DNA of 64,000 bases from Pycnopodia helianthoides (Eukaryota > Echinodermata > Asteroidea > Forcipulatida > Asteriidae): NCBI GenBank assembly GCA_032158295.1, contig CM063247.1:8746675-8810674 (forward strand), read 5' to 3'. The notes below the pieces were generated by a model, which worked only from the letters and a program-made list of their open reading frames with translations, was not told where the DNA came from and did not search any database. Positions within the stretch are counted from its first letter, which is position 1, and the number at the start of each line of letters is the position of its first letter. Below are positions 33,061-43,675 of this stretch, piece after piece. Made by a program: the position numbers and the translations under genes.

Positions 33061-35264
33061 TTATGTTAACAATCAAAATTGTAAAAATGGGCCATTCATC
33101 TGGAATGGACTTACAAGGCCATGCTACATGACTTTGGCAGAACCATTAACAAAATTTAAACACTGACGGTAATAACCAAGACGCAACGTATGAATGGTTT
33201 TTTTTAAAACAATCATTACGGATGTTCACTGAAGCAGCAGTTGTCACTATGGTAGTACACAAAAGAGTGCACTTGCATAGATTTACTGATTTATATTGAT
33301 ACAGTTAGATCCCATTTCTGGATGCAATCTGCACTGACCTGATTCCTATCTTCTTTTTGCAAGCTTGAGTGCAGATCCGACCTTGACACACTTATTGATG
33401 ATGCATTTCCCGTCAAACAAGAAGCACATAAAGATGTTCGGCAAGCATCATGGTTAGTTCAACCACATCTGCAAAAAAAGTATGAGAAATTGCTTTAAAT
33501 GTGTTAGTTATGATTTTTACCGTTTCCTGTGATGAGCAAGACCTTAGCCTAGGACACGCAGATATAACAACAACCATAAGAGATGATCATTGAAGTCGCA
33601 ATTGATACTTTGGTAGTACACAAAAGTCTGCACTTGCACTGATTTGCATATTACATTACTCATGTAATTTACAATTGTGACCCACTTTGCAAATAAGGCA
33701 CCATTTGGTGTAATGGGCTTTGCCATTTAATGTAATAGGCTCTTTCACGTTGGATGGGGGAAACACATTTTCTTTTAATACCTTTTTCTATCATTGATTT
33801 CTAAACTTTCATAATTTCTAACCAGGAAGGTTGTTTTTGATAAATAAAGATGAAAACCATGTGTTTTGTGATAAGATTTATGTGGTTTGGTATAATCAGT
33901 GTTAGAAAAAGGCAGATATTTTCGCCTCTGGCATTGCTCCTTCTTTATTATTACTTTGTTATCATCTAAGAGCTTAAGACTAACACTGTCTATATTTAGA
34001 AATAAGAAAGGCGAGGGTAAAAATGCTAGCCAGGTCACTTTTGCCCCATTAACAAATAGGGCTTGTTACTAAGGGAAAAGACGTATCCTGTCACATGTTC
34101 CGGACAAAGCGCACCGATTAGTCAATACGCCCAAAATCAATTCCGCCCATGCGATGTGGTCTCCCTTTATGGCTTTCTCAGAACATGCGCATAGGCAATC
34201 GTGGGAGCAGGCCACGTTGCTGGCATGTCAATGGATATTCGATGGATTTTCGTTCATCTCCTGTATATCTTATAAGGTAGAGTACAGATTTGTATGCTTT
34301 CTTTCCTGATAAGTTGATTGAAGATGACTCCTAAGGCCACTTTTCTTCCAGGGCTTGTGATGATCTTTGTATGCAAAGATGTTCTGAGAGGAGAGCTATA
34401 CATGTTTGGTTTGTCGTATGACTTAGACTTTTGAGAACTGATTTTAGATTCTGATTTTATTAAAAGGACATGTTGCCTTCGGATTTGGCACTTTCTGCAA
34501 TAAGAGCATTTGGCGTGATTTATAATTGGCAAGATGCTTAAAAGTAGAATATGATTCACAAAAATTTAATTCAAAATTGTGTGGTTTTCATTTTTCTTCG
34601 TAAACCAACACGATCTGCCATTTTGTGTTCTACAAAATGGTGAACCGTGTTAGTTCACAAAGTAAATGAAAAAACCACACAATTTCTAGCTATAATTGTG
34701 TGGATCATCTACTTTTAATACATCTATATGAACCATATTCATTTAATTAAACGCTAGGTCAAAATTTCATAGCCATTTTCCAGCAGGAAAGTGTTTGTTG
34801 CTAAAGCACTTTACAAAAAATTTTGCTACATATAATGTTCAATCTCTTGGTTCACTGCACATATCTACACAGCTTTTTCTCCTGACATTCATGTCATGTC
34901 GATAAATTGTGGGATTTAAATTTGCAAAGCTGGGTTTATTTTCAGATTGCAAAATGCTAGAGTTCCAAATTAAAGCTTGGGATATTGCCTTTCCATCCAC
35001 CTATGTTAAAAACTCCAAAAGACATTAATGCAACGTTAGGGCCATTTTTGCAGAGCGAGTCACATTATGGTTGAAATCCACACTAACCTGATATCTTATC
35101 TTCTTTTTGCAAGCTTGAGAGCAGATCCAACCATCGCAAACTTGATGACGACGTTTTCCCACCACACAAGAAGATCACACAAGGTTGTCCGGCAAGCTAC
35201 ACGGTAGTAGAAAGCACGCCAGCAACGATTCACAAACTCCTTAGCTTTCCTATTGATAAGAATG
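33061..35264. repeat. Diverged direct repeats with unassigned spacer
   Basis: A block with TTCTTTTTGCAAGCTTGAG and CAGATCC words occurs at about 33321-33465 and again at about 35075-35215. Another with CACTGAAGCAGCA and TTTGGTAGTACACAAAAG occurs at about 33219 and 33583. These are older relatives of the 546-bp repeat that follows. 33720-34575 and 34684-35040 hold nothing recognised. A foldback at 34576-34683 is listed separately. Confidence 0.6.
34576..34683. repeat. 108-bp imperfect foldback
   Basis: The left arm (34576-34626, starting ATTGTGTGGTTTT and ending CCATTTTGT) matches the reverse complement of the right arm (34632-34683) with scattered mismatches and a 1-nt length difference. The loop is only GTTCT. 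It is long enough to be a small foldback transposon or a long RNA hairpin. Confidence 0.85.
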
Positions 35265-36390
35265 ATTCTGAGACTTGTTATTGAAATGAGTCAATTTACA
35301 ATTTCTAACCCCTTTCTGCTACAAACAAGACCAAACTCAGGTGTTACAGTTATAACAAAAACCCTCAGAGATAGTCACTGAAGCAGCAATTGGTACTTTG
35401 GTAGTAAACAAAAGTGAAAAATTGAATAGATCATGACTGTACATTAAAATTTGTCTAGTAACTGTTGAGATTTTTTAACATAACTGTGGTTAACACGACC
35501 TTTCATAGGAATGGCAGATACAACAGTCATAAAAGATGAACACTCAAGCAACAATGACACTTTGCTTGTTTGCAAAAGTGATTTTACAGATTAAGAGTAC
35601 TGTATTTATATGGATGCCAATTGTGGATGACATCTACTCTAACCGAATACCTTCATCTTCTTCTTGCAAGTTCAACTTCAGATCCAACCGTAGCACACTT
35701 CTTGCTGTCGTTTTCATCACACAAGAGCCACACAATGTTTGCAAGATACAAGGTAGTAGAAAGCACTCCAAGAACGATTCTCAAACTCGTTAGCGTTCCT
35801 GTTGATAAAATGAATCTGAGACTTGTTATTGAAATGAGTTAATTTACAATTTTTTACCCTTTTCTGCTACAATCGAGACCTAACTCAGGAACTACAGTTA
35901 TAACAAAAACCATCATAGATAGTCACTGAAGCAGCAACTGATTGTTTGGTAGTACACAAAAGTGAGCAAGTGCATAGTACATGACTGCAGATTAAAATTT
36001 GTCTAGTAACTGTTGAATTTTTTAACACGGCTGTGATTAACACGACCTTTCATAGGAATGGCAGATACAACAGCCATAAAAGATGAACACTCAAGCAACA
36101 ATGATACTTTGCTTGTTTGCAAAAGTGATTTTACAGATTAAGAGTATTTATATTGATGCCAATTACGGATGACATCTACTCTAACCGAATACCTTCATCT
36201 TCCACTTGCAAGTTCAACTTCAGATCCAACCGTAGCACACTTGTTGCTGTCGTTTTCATCACACAAGAGGCACATAAAGTTTGCAAGATACAGGGTAGTA
36301 GAAAGCACGCCAAGAATGATTCACAAACTCCTTAGCTTAATTTCCTGTTGATAAAAATGAATCTGAGCCTTGTTATTGAAATGAGTTATT
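35265..36390. repeat. Tandem repeat, unit ~546 bp, two copies
   Basis: GAGACTTGTTATTGAAATGAG at about 35271 returns near 35817 and, with one change, near 36363, defining two full units of about 546 bp with few differences. Each contains a minus-strand open stretch (about 35640-35760 and 36185-36300) reading like VLRLDLKLNLQ and followed by a donor-like AAG|GTATTCGG. Frames on the plus strand at 35536-35842 and 36153-36351 are shared by both copies because the repeats are near-identical. Confidence 0.85.
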
Positions 36391-37117
36391 GATTTTTCCC
36401 TGAGAAATTCCTTGTCAATATTACCTAATTACCATTGGTCATCAATCTTTCTCACTCACATGTAACTGTCAAAACACACACACCAAGGGCAGTCACCATC
36501 AACACCTTCTTCGATATGCCTTCACCCTTTAAAGTAAAAATACATTCGATTCCAAACATAACAACAAGTCACATAATCAATCAATAAACCAAATGCATTT
36601 GAACAAGCTTTTTCTTTTCAACAAAGTAATTAATCAATTGAAACTCTTTTTAAATCTTCATCGAGTAGGAAATGAAAAGGAGAAAGAAAACCAAAAGGTT
36701 ACTCAGCTTTTTCAGTGATAAGTGTACACAGAAAATGTTAGTCTGATAAAGCAGACCTGTAGTTGTTTCACTCTTCTCTTCGGTCATAGCTCTCTGTATT
36801 TTTCCTTTGTGCTTTCAGTTAGAAAGGATGTCAGAAAGTTTACACTTTTTGTTGTGACTACTTTAGTAGCATTGAAAAAAGAAAAGTACACAGTACTTTA
36901 TTAATAAAATATGAAGTAATTTAATTCCCATCATTTGATTACCATTAATCTAGTATCCCAACCAACCTGTGAAATCACATTAAATTAGGTAGTTAACCTT
37001 TTAAAAAAGCAACTTTTTTTCCCCTTAGCAGGACTTGGAAAGGACTATAGAACTTGAATGGCGCAGGCGGTCGATCGCAGAGATTGACCTGGGGAGTTTA
37101 CCATAGAGGTTAACTCT
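36391..37117. other. Unassigned spacer; part repeated beyond the retroelement nest
   Basis: No gene. The stretch at about 36695-36835 (TACTCAGCTTTTTC, then TAGCTCTCT and CCTTTGTGCT) is similar to about 54826-54975 on the far side of the retroelement cluster. 37020-37117 may hold a diverged 5' end of the gypsy LTR, but I cannot align it with the 3' copy. Confidence 0.45.
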
Positions 37118-37638
37118 AGAGGCCGTTCATTATTAGTCGAGTAATCCAACTGTAAGGAAGCTCAGGTAGAGACACTGTGAAACAATCGGCGTGCTTGCGT
37201 GTGCTTTTTGGTTGCCAAATTTGCTGTTAGACAGGATTGATTCTGCCAGGGTTGCACTCACGTAAGACAAGGTTTGTCACAGGCTTGTGTAAAGGTTAAA
37301 GGAAGGAATCTGAAGAGAGTTGCCCAGAGAAGGCATTAAAGAGAGTGCCCATGAGGCAACAAGAGAGGATTGACATATAGAACTGTGCCTGTGTCCGTTA
37401 TTTGTGTGTCTTCCCCAGTAATTTATCCTGCCCTGCCAGAGAGTGCCCAGACAATCAGTAACCAATCGGCGGTATATCTCCTCCAAACGAGCTCACATCC
37501 CTGGGCCTGAGATTGCTCGAAGTATTCCTTGGTCCGAGGCCGAATTTGGGTTTGGTGTTTGCGAGACTTTCACTATAGACAGTGAACCTCTTTCAAGCTT
37601 CCGAATCTGAATGAGACTCGAGCGGGAAATCCGCCACA
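37118..37638 (+). repeat. 5' LTR of gypsy element 1 (alignable part)
   Basis: Aligns with 44710-45217 from AGAGGCCGTTCATTATTAGTC to GGGAAATCCGCCACA, with scattered substitutions and small indels. It ends in CA as expected. The 5' start is not resolved: upstream of 37118 the similarity to the 3' copy is lost. Confidence 0.88.
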
Positions 37639-37640
37639 AA

Positions 37641-37658
37641 TGGAGTCAGAAGTGGGAT
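37641..37658 (+). other. Primer-binding site, tRNA-Leu type
   Basis: TGGAGTCAGAAGTGGGAT lies two bases after the LTR end. It starts with the obligatory TGG and, apart from the base opposite the discriminator, is complementary to the 3' end of animal tRNA-Leu species as I remember them. Leu primers are known for some echinoderm gypsy elements. Confidence 0.7.
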
Positions 37659-37766
37659 GATTGGTACTGATTAGGTAAGTTGGCACTGAAGAGTTCAAAG
37701 CAGGATAAAAAGAGATAGAAATTTCCGTAGTTGATAGTGCAACTTAACAGATAAAATTTTCTGCGG

Positions 37767-39389
37767 TTGGAAGTACAACCAAAGAGGTCAGAAATGAGTA
37801 GAGACAACACACATAGTGTTGAGAGTGAACTGCAGAGGCGAAGGTTAGAGGCCCAATTCCTGCAGTGGGACAGAGAACTAATGGCTAAGAAATTAGAGGC
37901 AGCCATGACAGAGAGTAATGAGAAATCTCCCCAAAGAGATGGTGGAGACAGTGAGAAAGCGAATAAGTCAAGACGGGCCGATTCAGAAATCTTGGAGAGT
38001 TCAGGCTATTTCTCCCAAGGGGAACCAAGTTCCTTGGTGTCCGTTCGGTCACTCGAGCTTGACCCCAAAGTTGAGAAAAGAGTGAAGTTTGGGGAAAGCA
38101 CTCCAATGAAGAGTAGTAGTGCAGGGATTTCTCAATCGGAGAATCTGAAAGTCTATAGTGCAATAGAAGAGATCCAGTCTTTTCTGTCAAACAAAAGTTG
38201 CACTGAAGAGATTAGTGATAGAGTTGGGACGGAGACAGTCTCTCCTAAAAGAGTGCATAGTGAACTGTTGAGCTTTGCCACTAGTGGAGTGGACACTCAC
38301 GCCAACAGCTCAGCCAAGAGTCACAAAAGCAGCTCAGCAGAGAGTCCCAAAAGTTCAGTAGGGCCCTGGTCGCTGAAAAGAGAATAGAGAGTTATTGTAG
38401 AGAAAGGAAAAGAAGGGAAGGATTTGGGGCAGTCTTATCGACGTCCAAATATTACTCCCGATAGATACAGTGGAAAAGTGCTGTGGAAAGAGTATTTCAG
38501 GCACTTTGAGTCGTGTCGAAAAGTGAACCAGTGGAACGAAGAGCAAGCCGTTAGTTACTTATCGGCAGGTTTGCAGGGAAATGCCCTAAGATTGTTAGGG
38601 GATGTTCCTACTGGTCAGACACAGACGTATAGTGGACTAGTGAAGTTACTAGAGAGGCGATTTGGTTCAGGTCGCCAAAGCGAAAACTATTTGGTTGAGC
38701 TGAGGCATCACCGGCAAGGACCAAAAGAGACGTTGCAAGAGTTGGGTCAAGCCATACAAGAGCTAACAGTCAAGGCGTATCCTAAAATACAGGAAGAGTC
38801 ACGTGATCGTTTGGCAAAGAATCATTTCCTAATTGCGGTCAAAAGTCGGTCTGTTCGGGAGGGCATAAACTGAGCCCGACCGACAAATTTGGATGAGGCC
38901 ATTCAAGCTGCAATGGAAACGGAGAACTTTGCAAAAGTTGAGCAGCATAGAAATTTGGGCGGAAAGCCAGTGAAATTGGCCAGAGTGTTAGACACAGGAA
39001 TGGAACAGAGGTTTCATGAAATAGAGAAAGAAATGAGGAGTGTTCTTGGATTGTTAACAGGGGTAACAAAACAAGTGCAGAACAAGAGTGCCTCAGTGGA
39101 GAGACCTACTGAGGAAAGACCTATAACAGAAAGTAAGCAAAGTGTTAGGAGATGCTTTAAATGCGATGAGCAAGGGCACTTTGCAAGAGAGTGTAACAAA
39201 CCAAAGAGGGGTAACCCAAAGCATGAGGGCTGGAAGTGCTTTAACTGTGGAAACAAGGCCATATCGCTAAAATCGCTAAAGATTGTCGGAAACCCAAACG
39301 AGAAAATAGAAAACAGGGAAACGACAGCCAGCCGCTCGAAGGGCCCGCGGGCAGGCTGGAGATGTGAGGGGGCCGAAGAGATGTCATAG
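37767..39389 (+). pseudogene. gag: gag of gypsy element 1 (two nonsense codons, one frameshift)
   Basis: Three open stretches (37767-38387, 38424-38873, 38889-39389) are in the same frame, separated only by TAG at 38385-38387 and TGA at 38871-38873, so this is one damaged gag. The N-terminal third is Ser/Glu-rich with a short heptad-like start. The middle is the capsid-like region (YSGKVLWKEYFRHFESC, LQGNALRLL). Near 39157 is a CCHC zinc knuckle, CFKCDEQGHFARECNK. A second knuckle begins CFNCGNK and loses its frame at about 39256; the missing part GHIAKIAKDC can be read in the next frame, pointing to a 1-nt deletion. Product: retroelement nucleocapsid/capsid precursor, inactive. Confidence 0.85.
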
Positions 39390-40014
39390 AGGTAATGAAG
39401 CAGTCATGAAAGAAAAGTGGAAGTCTAAGGTAGAAAAGGTTTATACATTACCTAATCCACGCCTTAGTCCGCGCTATGGCTTATTCGTAGATGGCATGAT
39501 AAGGAAAACGAAGTGTCATTTTTTGATTGACACTGGTACAACTGATACGCTTATCAGTAGTAAAGGGTATTACGAAATACCTAGAGAGCAGAGACCAGTC
39601 TTTAAACAGACAGACAATGTTGGAGTTAGACAGGTGGATGGAAGTCCTCTGTCAGTACTGGGAATCGCATGGGTTGATGTTCAGGTAGGGCGAACAACAC
39701 ACTCAGTGAGAGCGATTTTCACGGAGATGAAGTATTCAGGAATACTACGGATAGATTTCATCTTGCCCATGGGAGGTAATTTGGATTTCGAGACCAAAGT
39801 TTGGAGAATAAATGGTGAGAAAATAAAGTACACAGGCAGTGCTGGAGAAGTAGAACATGATGAAGAGGTAAACGAAACGTCAGAAGTGACGTTAGAGAGG
39901 AAAGATACACGGGAGGATGAATTGTTGGTTAGGGGCGTAGAAGCCCAATCAATTATCCCGTGGAGGCTTTCAGGGAAGCCCAAGTTGAAGATGAGACCAT
40001 TAGTTGGGTCTTAA
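39364..40014 (+). CDS. Aspartic protease of gypsy element 1
   Basis: The 216-codon frame contains the retropepsin active site LIDTGTTDTLIS (about residues 55-66) and a flap/second-strand region ending GILRIDFILP, where family members usually have ILG-DF, so one glycine is replaced. It overlaps the end of gag in another frame, consistent with a gag-pol frame change. The stop at 40012-40014 is supplied by the TTAA of the inserted MITE, so the polyprotein originally continued into RT. The acidic C-terminal linker (EHDEEVNETSE) is spacer. Confidence 0.8.
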   Translation: MRGPKRCHRGNEAVMKEKWKSKVEKVYTLPNPRLSPRYGLFVDGMIRKTKCHFLIDTGTTDTLISSKGYYEIPREQRPVFKQTDNVGVRQVDGSPLSVLGIAWVDVQVGRTTHSVRAIFTEMKYSGILRIDFILPMGGNLDFETKVWRINGEKIKYTGSAGEVEHDEEVNETSEVTLERKDTREDELLVRGVEAQSIIPWRLSGKPKLKMRPLVGS

Positions 40015-40370
40015 AAGGCCCTGTACACTATTGGTAAGATCGAAAAACACAAATGTTCACAGATTCACACACAACTTACATGACTTAAAGTAATGGTAGA
40101 AAGGGTTCCTTAAAATATTTCTGCCTAAAATGCTATCGTTTCTGAGAAATGAATCAAACAATAGTTTTTATCGCGCGCGATAATAAACTCGATATTTGAA
40201 AAACAGAAAAAACATAAGGTCTCTTTTCACTATTTTCTCGTGACCTCGATGACCAATTGACCTCAAATTTTCAAAGGTTTGTTATTTCATGTATATGGTT
40301 AATCACACAAAACATGAACTTTGTTTGTGACTGTTTTGTCAGCTCTACCAATCCTGTATAATACCTTTAA
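40011..40370. mobile_element. MITE (TTAA type), copy 1, inside gypsy element 1
   Basis: About 360 bp bounded by TTAA on both sides, with imperfect inverted ends (AAAGGCCCTGTACACTATTGG against the complement of ACCAATCCTGTATAATACCTT). The interior contains the palindromic ATCGCGCGCGAT. It is the reverse complement, with some divergence, of 57742-58106. TTAA targets suggest piggyBac-type mobilisation. No coding capacity. Confidence 0.85.
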
Positions 40371-40816
40371 GTGCCAAAGAGGAGAGCAAGGATCGTCCAG
40401 AGTGTAGGGTGATTTCCCACTTGACGGGAGTTCATAAGACATATTGGCCTTATTGGGACCAGTTGTGTGTCAGAAATGAGTTGGTTCATAAGAGATGGGA
40501 GTCAGACGATGGCAAGGTAGTGAGATGGCTACTAGTAGTGCCTCAGAGTATGAGGAAAGAGATACTGAGAGAAGTGCATGGTGGACTGTTCAGTGGTCAC
40601 TCGGGCATGAAGAAAACCTTGGCGAGGACGAAATATAGATATTTCTGGCCGGGTATTATCGCAGACGTACGCTCCTTCATAAGGAGTTGCGACCTGTGTG
40701 CGAGAAGAAAGTCCCCTGCAAAGAAAGGGATCCTGCCCTTGGATCAGTATCACGTAGAAGTTTCTATAAAAAGAGTGGCAATAGATTTGCTTGGGTCACT
40801 GCCCAGAAGAGAATAG
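40371..40816 (+). pseudogene. Integrase N-terminal zinc-binding domain, gypsy element 1
   Basis: Open from the MITE edge. The RNase H-integrase linker (TGVHKTYWPYWDQL) is followed by an H2C2 zinc finger: EVHGGLFSGHSG supplies the two histidines and SCDLCARRK the two cysteines, 28-30 residues apart. The catalytic core begins (RVAIDLLGSLPR) and stops at 40814-40816, so the first aspartate D is present but the rest of the DDE core is missing. The next retained piece is the end of the core, implying an internal deletion near 40815-40830. Confidence 0.82.
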
Positions 40817-41286
40817 TATACCAGTGGACTTGACAACGGGTTGTCCTGAGACCGAGGTTGAAACTAACACTGACTTTGCAGAAGAGCTGCGCAGTAATAT
40901 GCAGAGTGCTCATATAAGAGGACTAGAGAATGTCTCGGGAAGAGTGCCCGGAGACAAAAGAGGAATTACGACCGGAGAGCAACCGAGGAAGGTCTTAAAG
41001 AGGGAGACTTTGCTTGGTTGTACAACTCGGCAAAGAAGAAACAAATGTCCCCAAACTCCAGCTAAGATGGGAGGGATCATGGCTCATTGTGAGGAAGCTA
41101 TCTGATGTAACTTTCCGTATACAGTTACGGCGGAATGGGAAGTTCAAAGTGGTACATGTCGATAGGCTTAAACCATACCAGGGAGAGAAATTGGTACCCT
41201 GGACGGTCTCTTCAGAAGAGGTTGTAGAAGAAAACCCTCGGGTTGAGCCGAGGAAACGGTGTCTGAGAAAGAGATGCCGGGGATGA
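40817..41286 (+). pseudogene. Integrase C-terminal region, gypsy element 1
   Basis: In two frames one can read the end of the core (PVDLTTGCPETEVETN) and then the C-terminal domain: GDFAWLYNSAKKK, KLQLRWEGSWLIVRKLSD and FKVVHVDRLKPYQGE, a standard gypsy integrase C-terminus that leads to VPWTVSSEEVVEENP. A frame change around 40990-41050 and another at about 41240 break it. Downstream the pol tail passes into the 48-bp minisatellite. Non-functional. Confidence 0.8.
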
Positions 41287-43540
41287 ACCGTTCTGATGAG
41301 AACGCGGTGTCTGAGAAAGAGATGCCGGGGATAAAGCGTTCTGATGAGAACGCGGTGTTGAGAAAGAGATGCCAGGGATGAACCGTTCTGAATGAGAACG
41401 CAGTGTCTGAGAAAGAGATGCCGGGGATGAACCGTTCTATGAGAACGCGGTGTATGAGAAAGAGATGCCGGGGATGAACCGTTCTGATGAGAACGCAGTG
41501 TCTGAGAAAGAGATGCCGGGGATGAAACGTTCTGATGAGAACGCGGTGTCTGAGAAAGAGATGCCGGGGATGAAACCGTTCTGATGAGAACGCAGGTGTC
41601 TGAGAAAGAGATGCCAGGGATGAAAGCGTTCTGATGAGAACGCGGTGTCTGAGAAAGAGATGCCAGGGAATGAACCGTTCTGATGAGAACGCAGGTAGTC
41701 TGAGGAGAAAGAGATGCCGGAGAGTTGATGAGAACGCGGTGTTAGAAAGAGTGGGATAACGTTATAGAAGCGGTGAGAAGAGATGCGGGGATGAACCGTT
41801 CGATGAGAACGCGTGTCTGAGAAAGAGATGCCGGGGATAAAGCGTTCTGATGAGAACGCGGTGTCTGAGAAAGAGATGCCAGGGATGAACCGTTCTGATG
41901 AGAACGCAGTGTCTGAGAAAGAGATGCCGGGGATGAACCGTTCTGATGAGAACGCGGTGTCTGAGAAAGAGATGCCGGGATGAACGTTCTGATGAGAACG
42001 CAGTGTCTGAGAAAGAGATGCCGGGGATGAACCGTTCTGATGAGAACGCGGTGTCTGAGAAAGAGATGCCGGGGATGAACCGTTCTGATGAGAACGCGGT
42101 GTCTGGAAAGAGTGCGGGTATGACGTGAATGAGATAGCGGGTTGAGAAGAGATGGATGAACCGTTCTGATGAGAACGCGGTGTCTGAGAAAGAGAGCGAT
42201 GAACCTTTATGAGAACGGTGTTGGAAAGAGATGCGGATGAACCGTTCTAATGAGAACGCAGTGTCTGAGAAAGAGATGCCGGGGATGAACCGTTCTGATG
42301 AGAACGCGGTGTCTGAGAAAGAGATGCCGGGGATGAACCGTTCTAATGAGAACGCGGTGTCTGAGAAAGAGATGCCGGGGATGAACCGTTCTGATGAGAA
42401 CGCGGTGTCTGAGAAAGAGATGCCAGGGATGAACCGTTCTGATGAGAACGCGGTGTCTGAGAAAGAGATGCCAGGGGATGAACCGTTCTGATGAGAACGC
42501 GGTGTCTGAGAAAGAGATGCCAGAGATGAACCGTTCTGATGAGAACGCGGTGTCTGAGAAAGAGATGCCAGAGATGAACCGTTCTAATGAGAACGCAGTG
42601 TCTGAGAAAGAGATGCCGGGGATGAACCGTTCTGATGAGAACGCGGTGTCTGAGAAAGAGATGCCGGGGATGAACCGTTCTGATGAGAACGCGGTGTCTG
42701 AGAAAGAGATGCCAGGGATGAACCGTTCTGATGAGAACGCGGTGTCTGAGAAAGAGATGCCAGGGATGAACCGTTCTGATGAGAACGCGGTGTCTGAGAA
42801 AGAGATGCCAGGGATGAACCGTTCTGATGAGAACGCGGTGTCTGAGAAAGAGATGCCGGGGATGAACCGTTCTGATGAGAACGCGGTGTCTGAGAAAGAG
42901 ATGCCGGGGATGAACCGTTCTAATGAGAACGCGGTGTCTGAGAAAGAGATGCCGGGGATGAACCGTTCTGATGAGAACGCGGTGTCTGAGAAAGAGATGC
43001 CGGGGATGAACCGTTCTGATGAGAACGCGGTGTCTGAGAAAGAGATGCCGGGGATGAACCGTTCTAATGAGAACGCGGTGTCTGAGAAAGAGATGCCGGG
43101 GATGAACCGTTCTGATGAGAACGCGGTGTCTGAGAAAGAGATGCCAGGGATGAACCGTTCTGATGAGAAAGCGGTGTCTGAGAAAGAGATGCCGGGGATG
43201 AACCGTTCTGATGAGAACGCGGTGTCTGAGAAAGAGATGCCAGGGATGAACCGTTCTGATGAGAACGCGGTGTCTGAGAAAGAGATGCCAGGGATGAACC
43301 GTTCTGATGAGAACGCAGTGTCTGAGAAAGAGATGCCAGGGATGAACCGTTCTAATGAGAACGCGGTGTCTGAGAAAGAGATGCCGGGGATGAACCGTTC
43401 TAATGAGAACGCAGTGTCTGAGAAAGAGATGCCGGGGATGAACCGTTCTAATGAGAACGCGGTGTCTGAGAAAGAGATGCCGGGGATGAACCGTTCTGAT
43501 GAGAACGCGGTGTCTGAGAAAGAGATGCCAGAGATGAACA
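41256..43540 (+). repeat. 48-bp coding minisatellite in the pol tail (about 47 copies)
   Basis: The unit encodes the 16-residue EKEMPGMNRSDENAVS. Copies differ chiefly at GAT/AAT (Asp/Asn), CCGGGG/CCAGGG/CCAGAG (Gly/Glu) and GCG/GCA. Because 48 is a multiple of three, the frame is preserved through the clean part (about 42240-43540), and the minus strand is also open there by the same logic. The first kilobase (41280-42240) contains frequent 1-3 nt indels and scrambled units, most severely at 41690-41830 and 42105-42240. After the array, the frame ends with the retroelement tail. Confidence 0.95.
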
Positions 43541-43623
43541 GTTCAGAGAGTGGGGTAGTATCCGAACAGGAGGATCTGAGATACCCCAAAAGAGATCATC
43601 GGCTACCAGTGAGGTACAGATAG
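42442..43623 (+). CDS. Pol C-terminal tail of gypsy element 1 (repeat domain plus basic end)
   Basis: A 393-codon frame, about 360 codons of which are the 16-residue repeat, finishing with SESGVVSEQEDLRYPKRDHR and a short basic end before TAG at 43621-43623. RYPKR-type basic ends are usual for gypsy integrase C-termini, so the repeat array appears to be an expansion inside the linker between the integrase C-terminal domain and its basic tail. The annotated Met is arbitrary; the true frame enters from the integrase and is broken upstream. Confidence 0.7.
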   Translation: MRTRCLRKRCQGMNRSDENAVSEKEMPEMNRSDENAVSEKEMPEMNRSNENAVSEKEMPGMNRSDENAVSEKEMPGMNRSDENAVSEKEMPGMNRSDENAVSEKEMPGMNRSDENAVSEKEMPGMNRSDENAVSEKEMPGMNRSDENAVSEKEMPGMNRSNENAVSEKEMPGMNRSDENAVSEKEMPGMNRSDENAVSEKEMPGMNRSNENAVSEKEMPGMNRSDENAVSEKEMPGMNRSDEKAVSEKEMPGMNRSDENAVSEKEMPGMNRSDENAVSEKEMPGMNRSDENAVSEKEMPGMNRSNENAVSEKEMPGMNRSNENAVSEKEMPGMNRSNENAVSEKEMPGMNRSDENAVSEKEMPEMNSSESGVVSEQEDLRYPKRDHRLPVRYR

Positions 43624-43675
43624 GCGTGTTAACAGAAAATTGTTTTGAGAATAAAGTCGAGGGCAGCCCCGTGGT

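Noticed and set aside
41256..43540. CRISPR-like regular repeat
   Set aside because: Units are directly contiguous with no unique spacers, the repeat is in frame with a retroelement pol, and the genome is eukaryotic.
42207..43589. 460-codon open frame on the minus strand
   Set aside because: It is the complement of the 48-bp coding minisatellite. A unit divisible by three without stops on that strand stays open automatically; the pol tail is on the plus strand.
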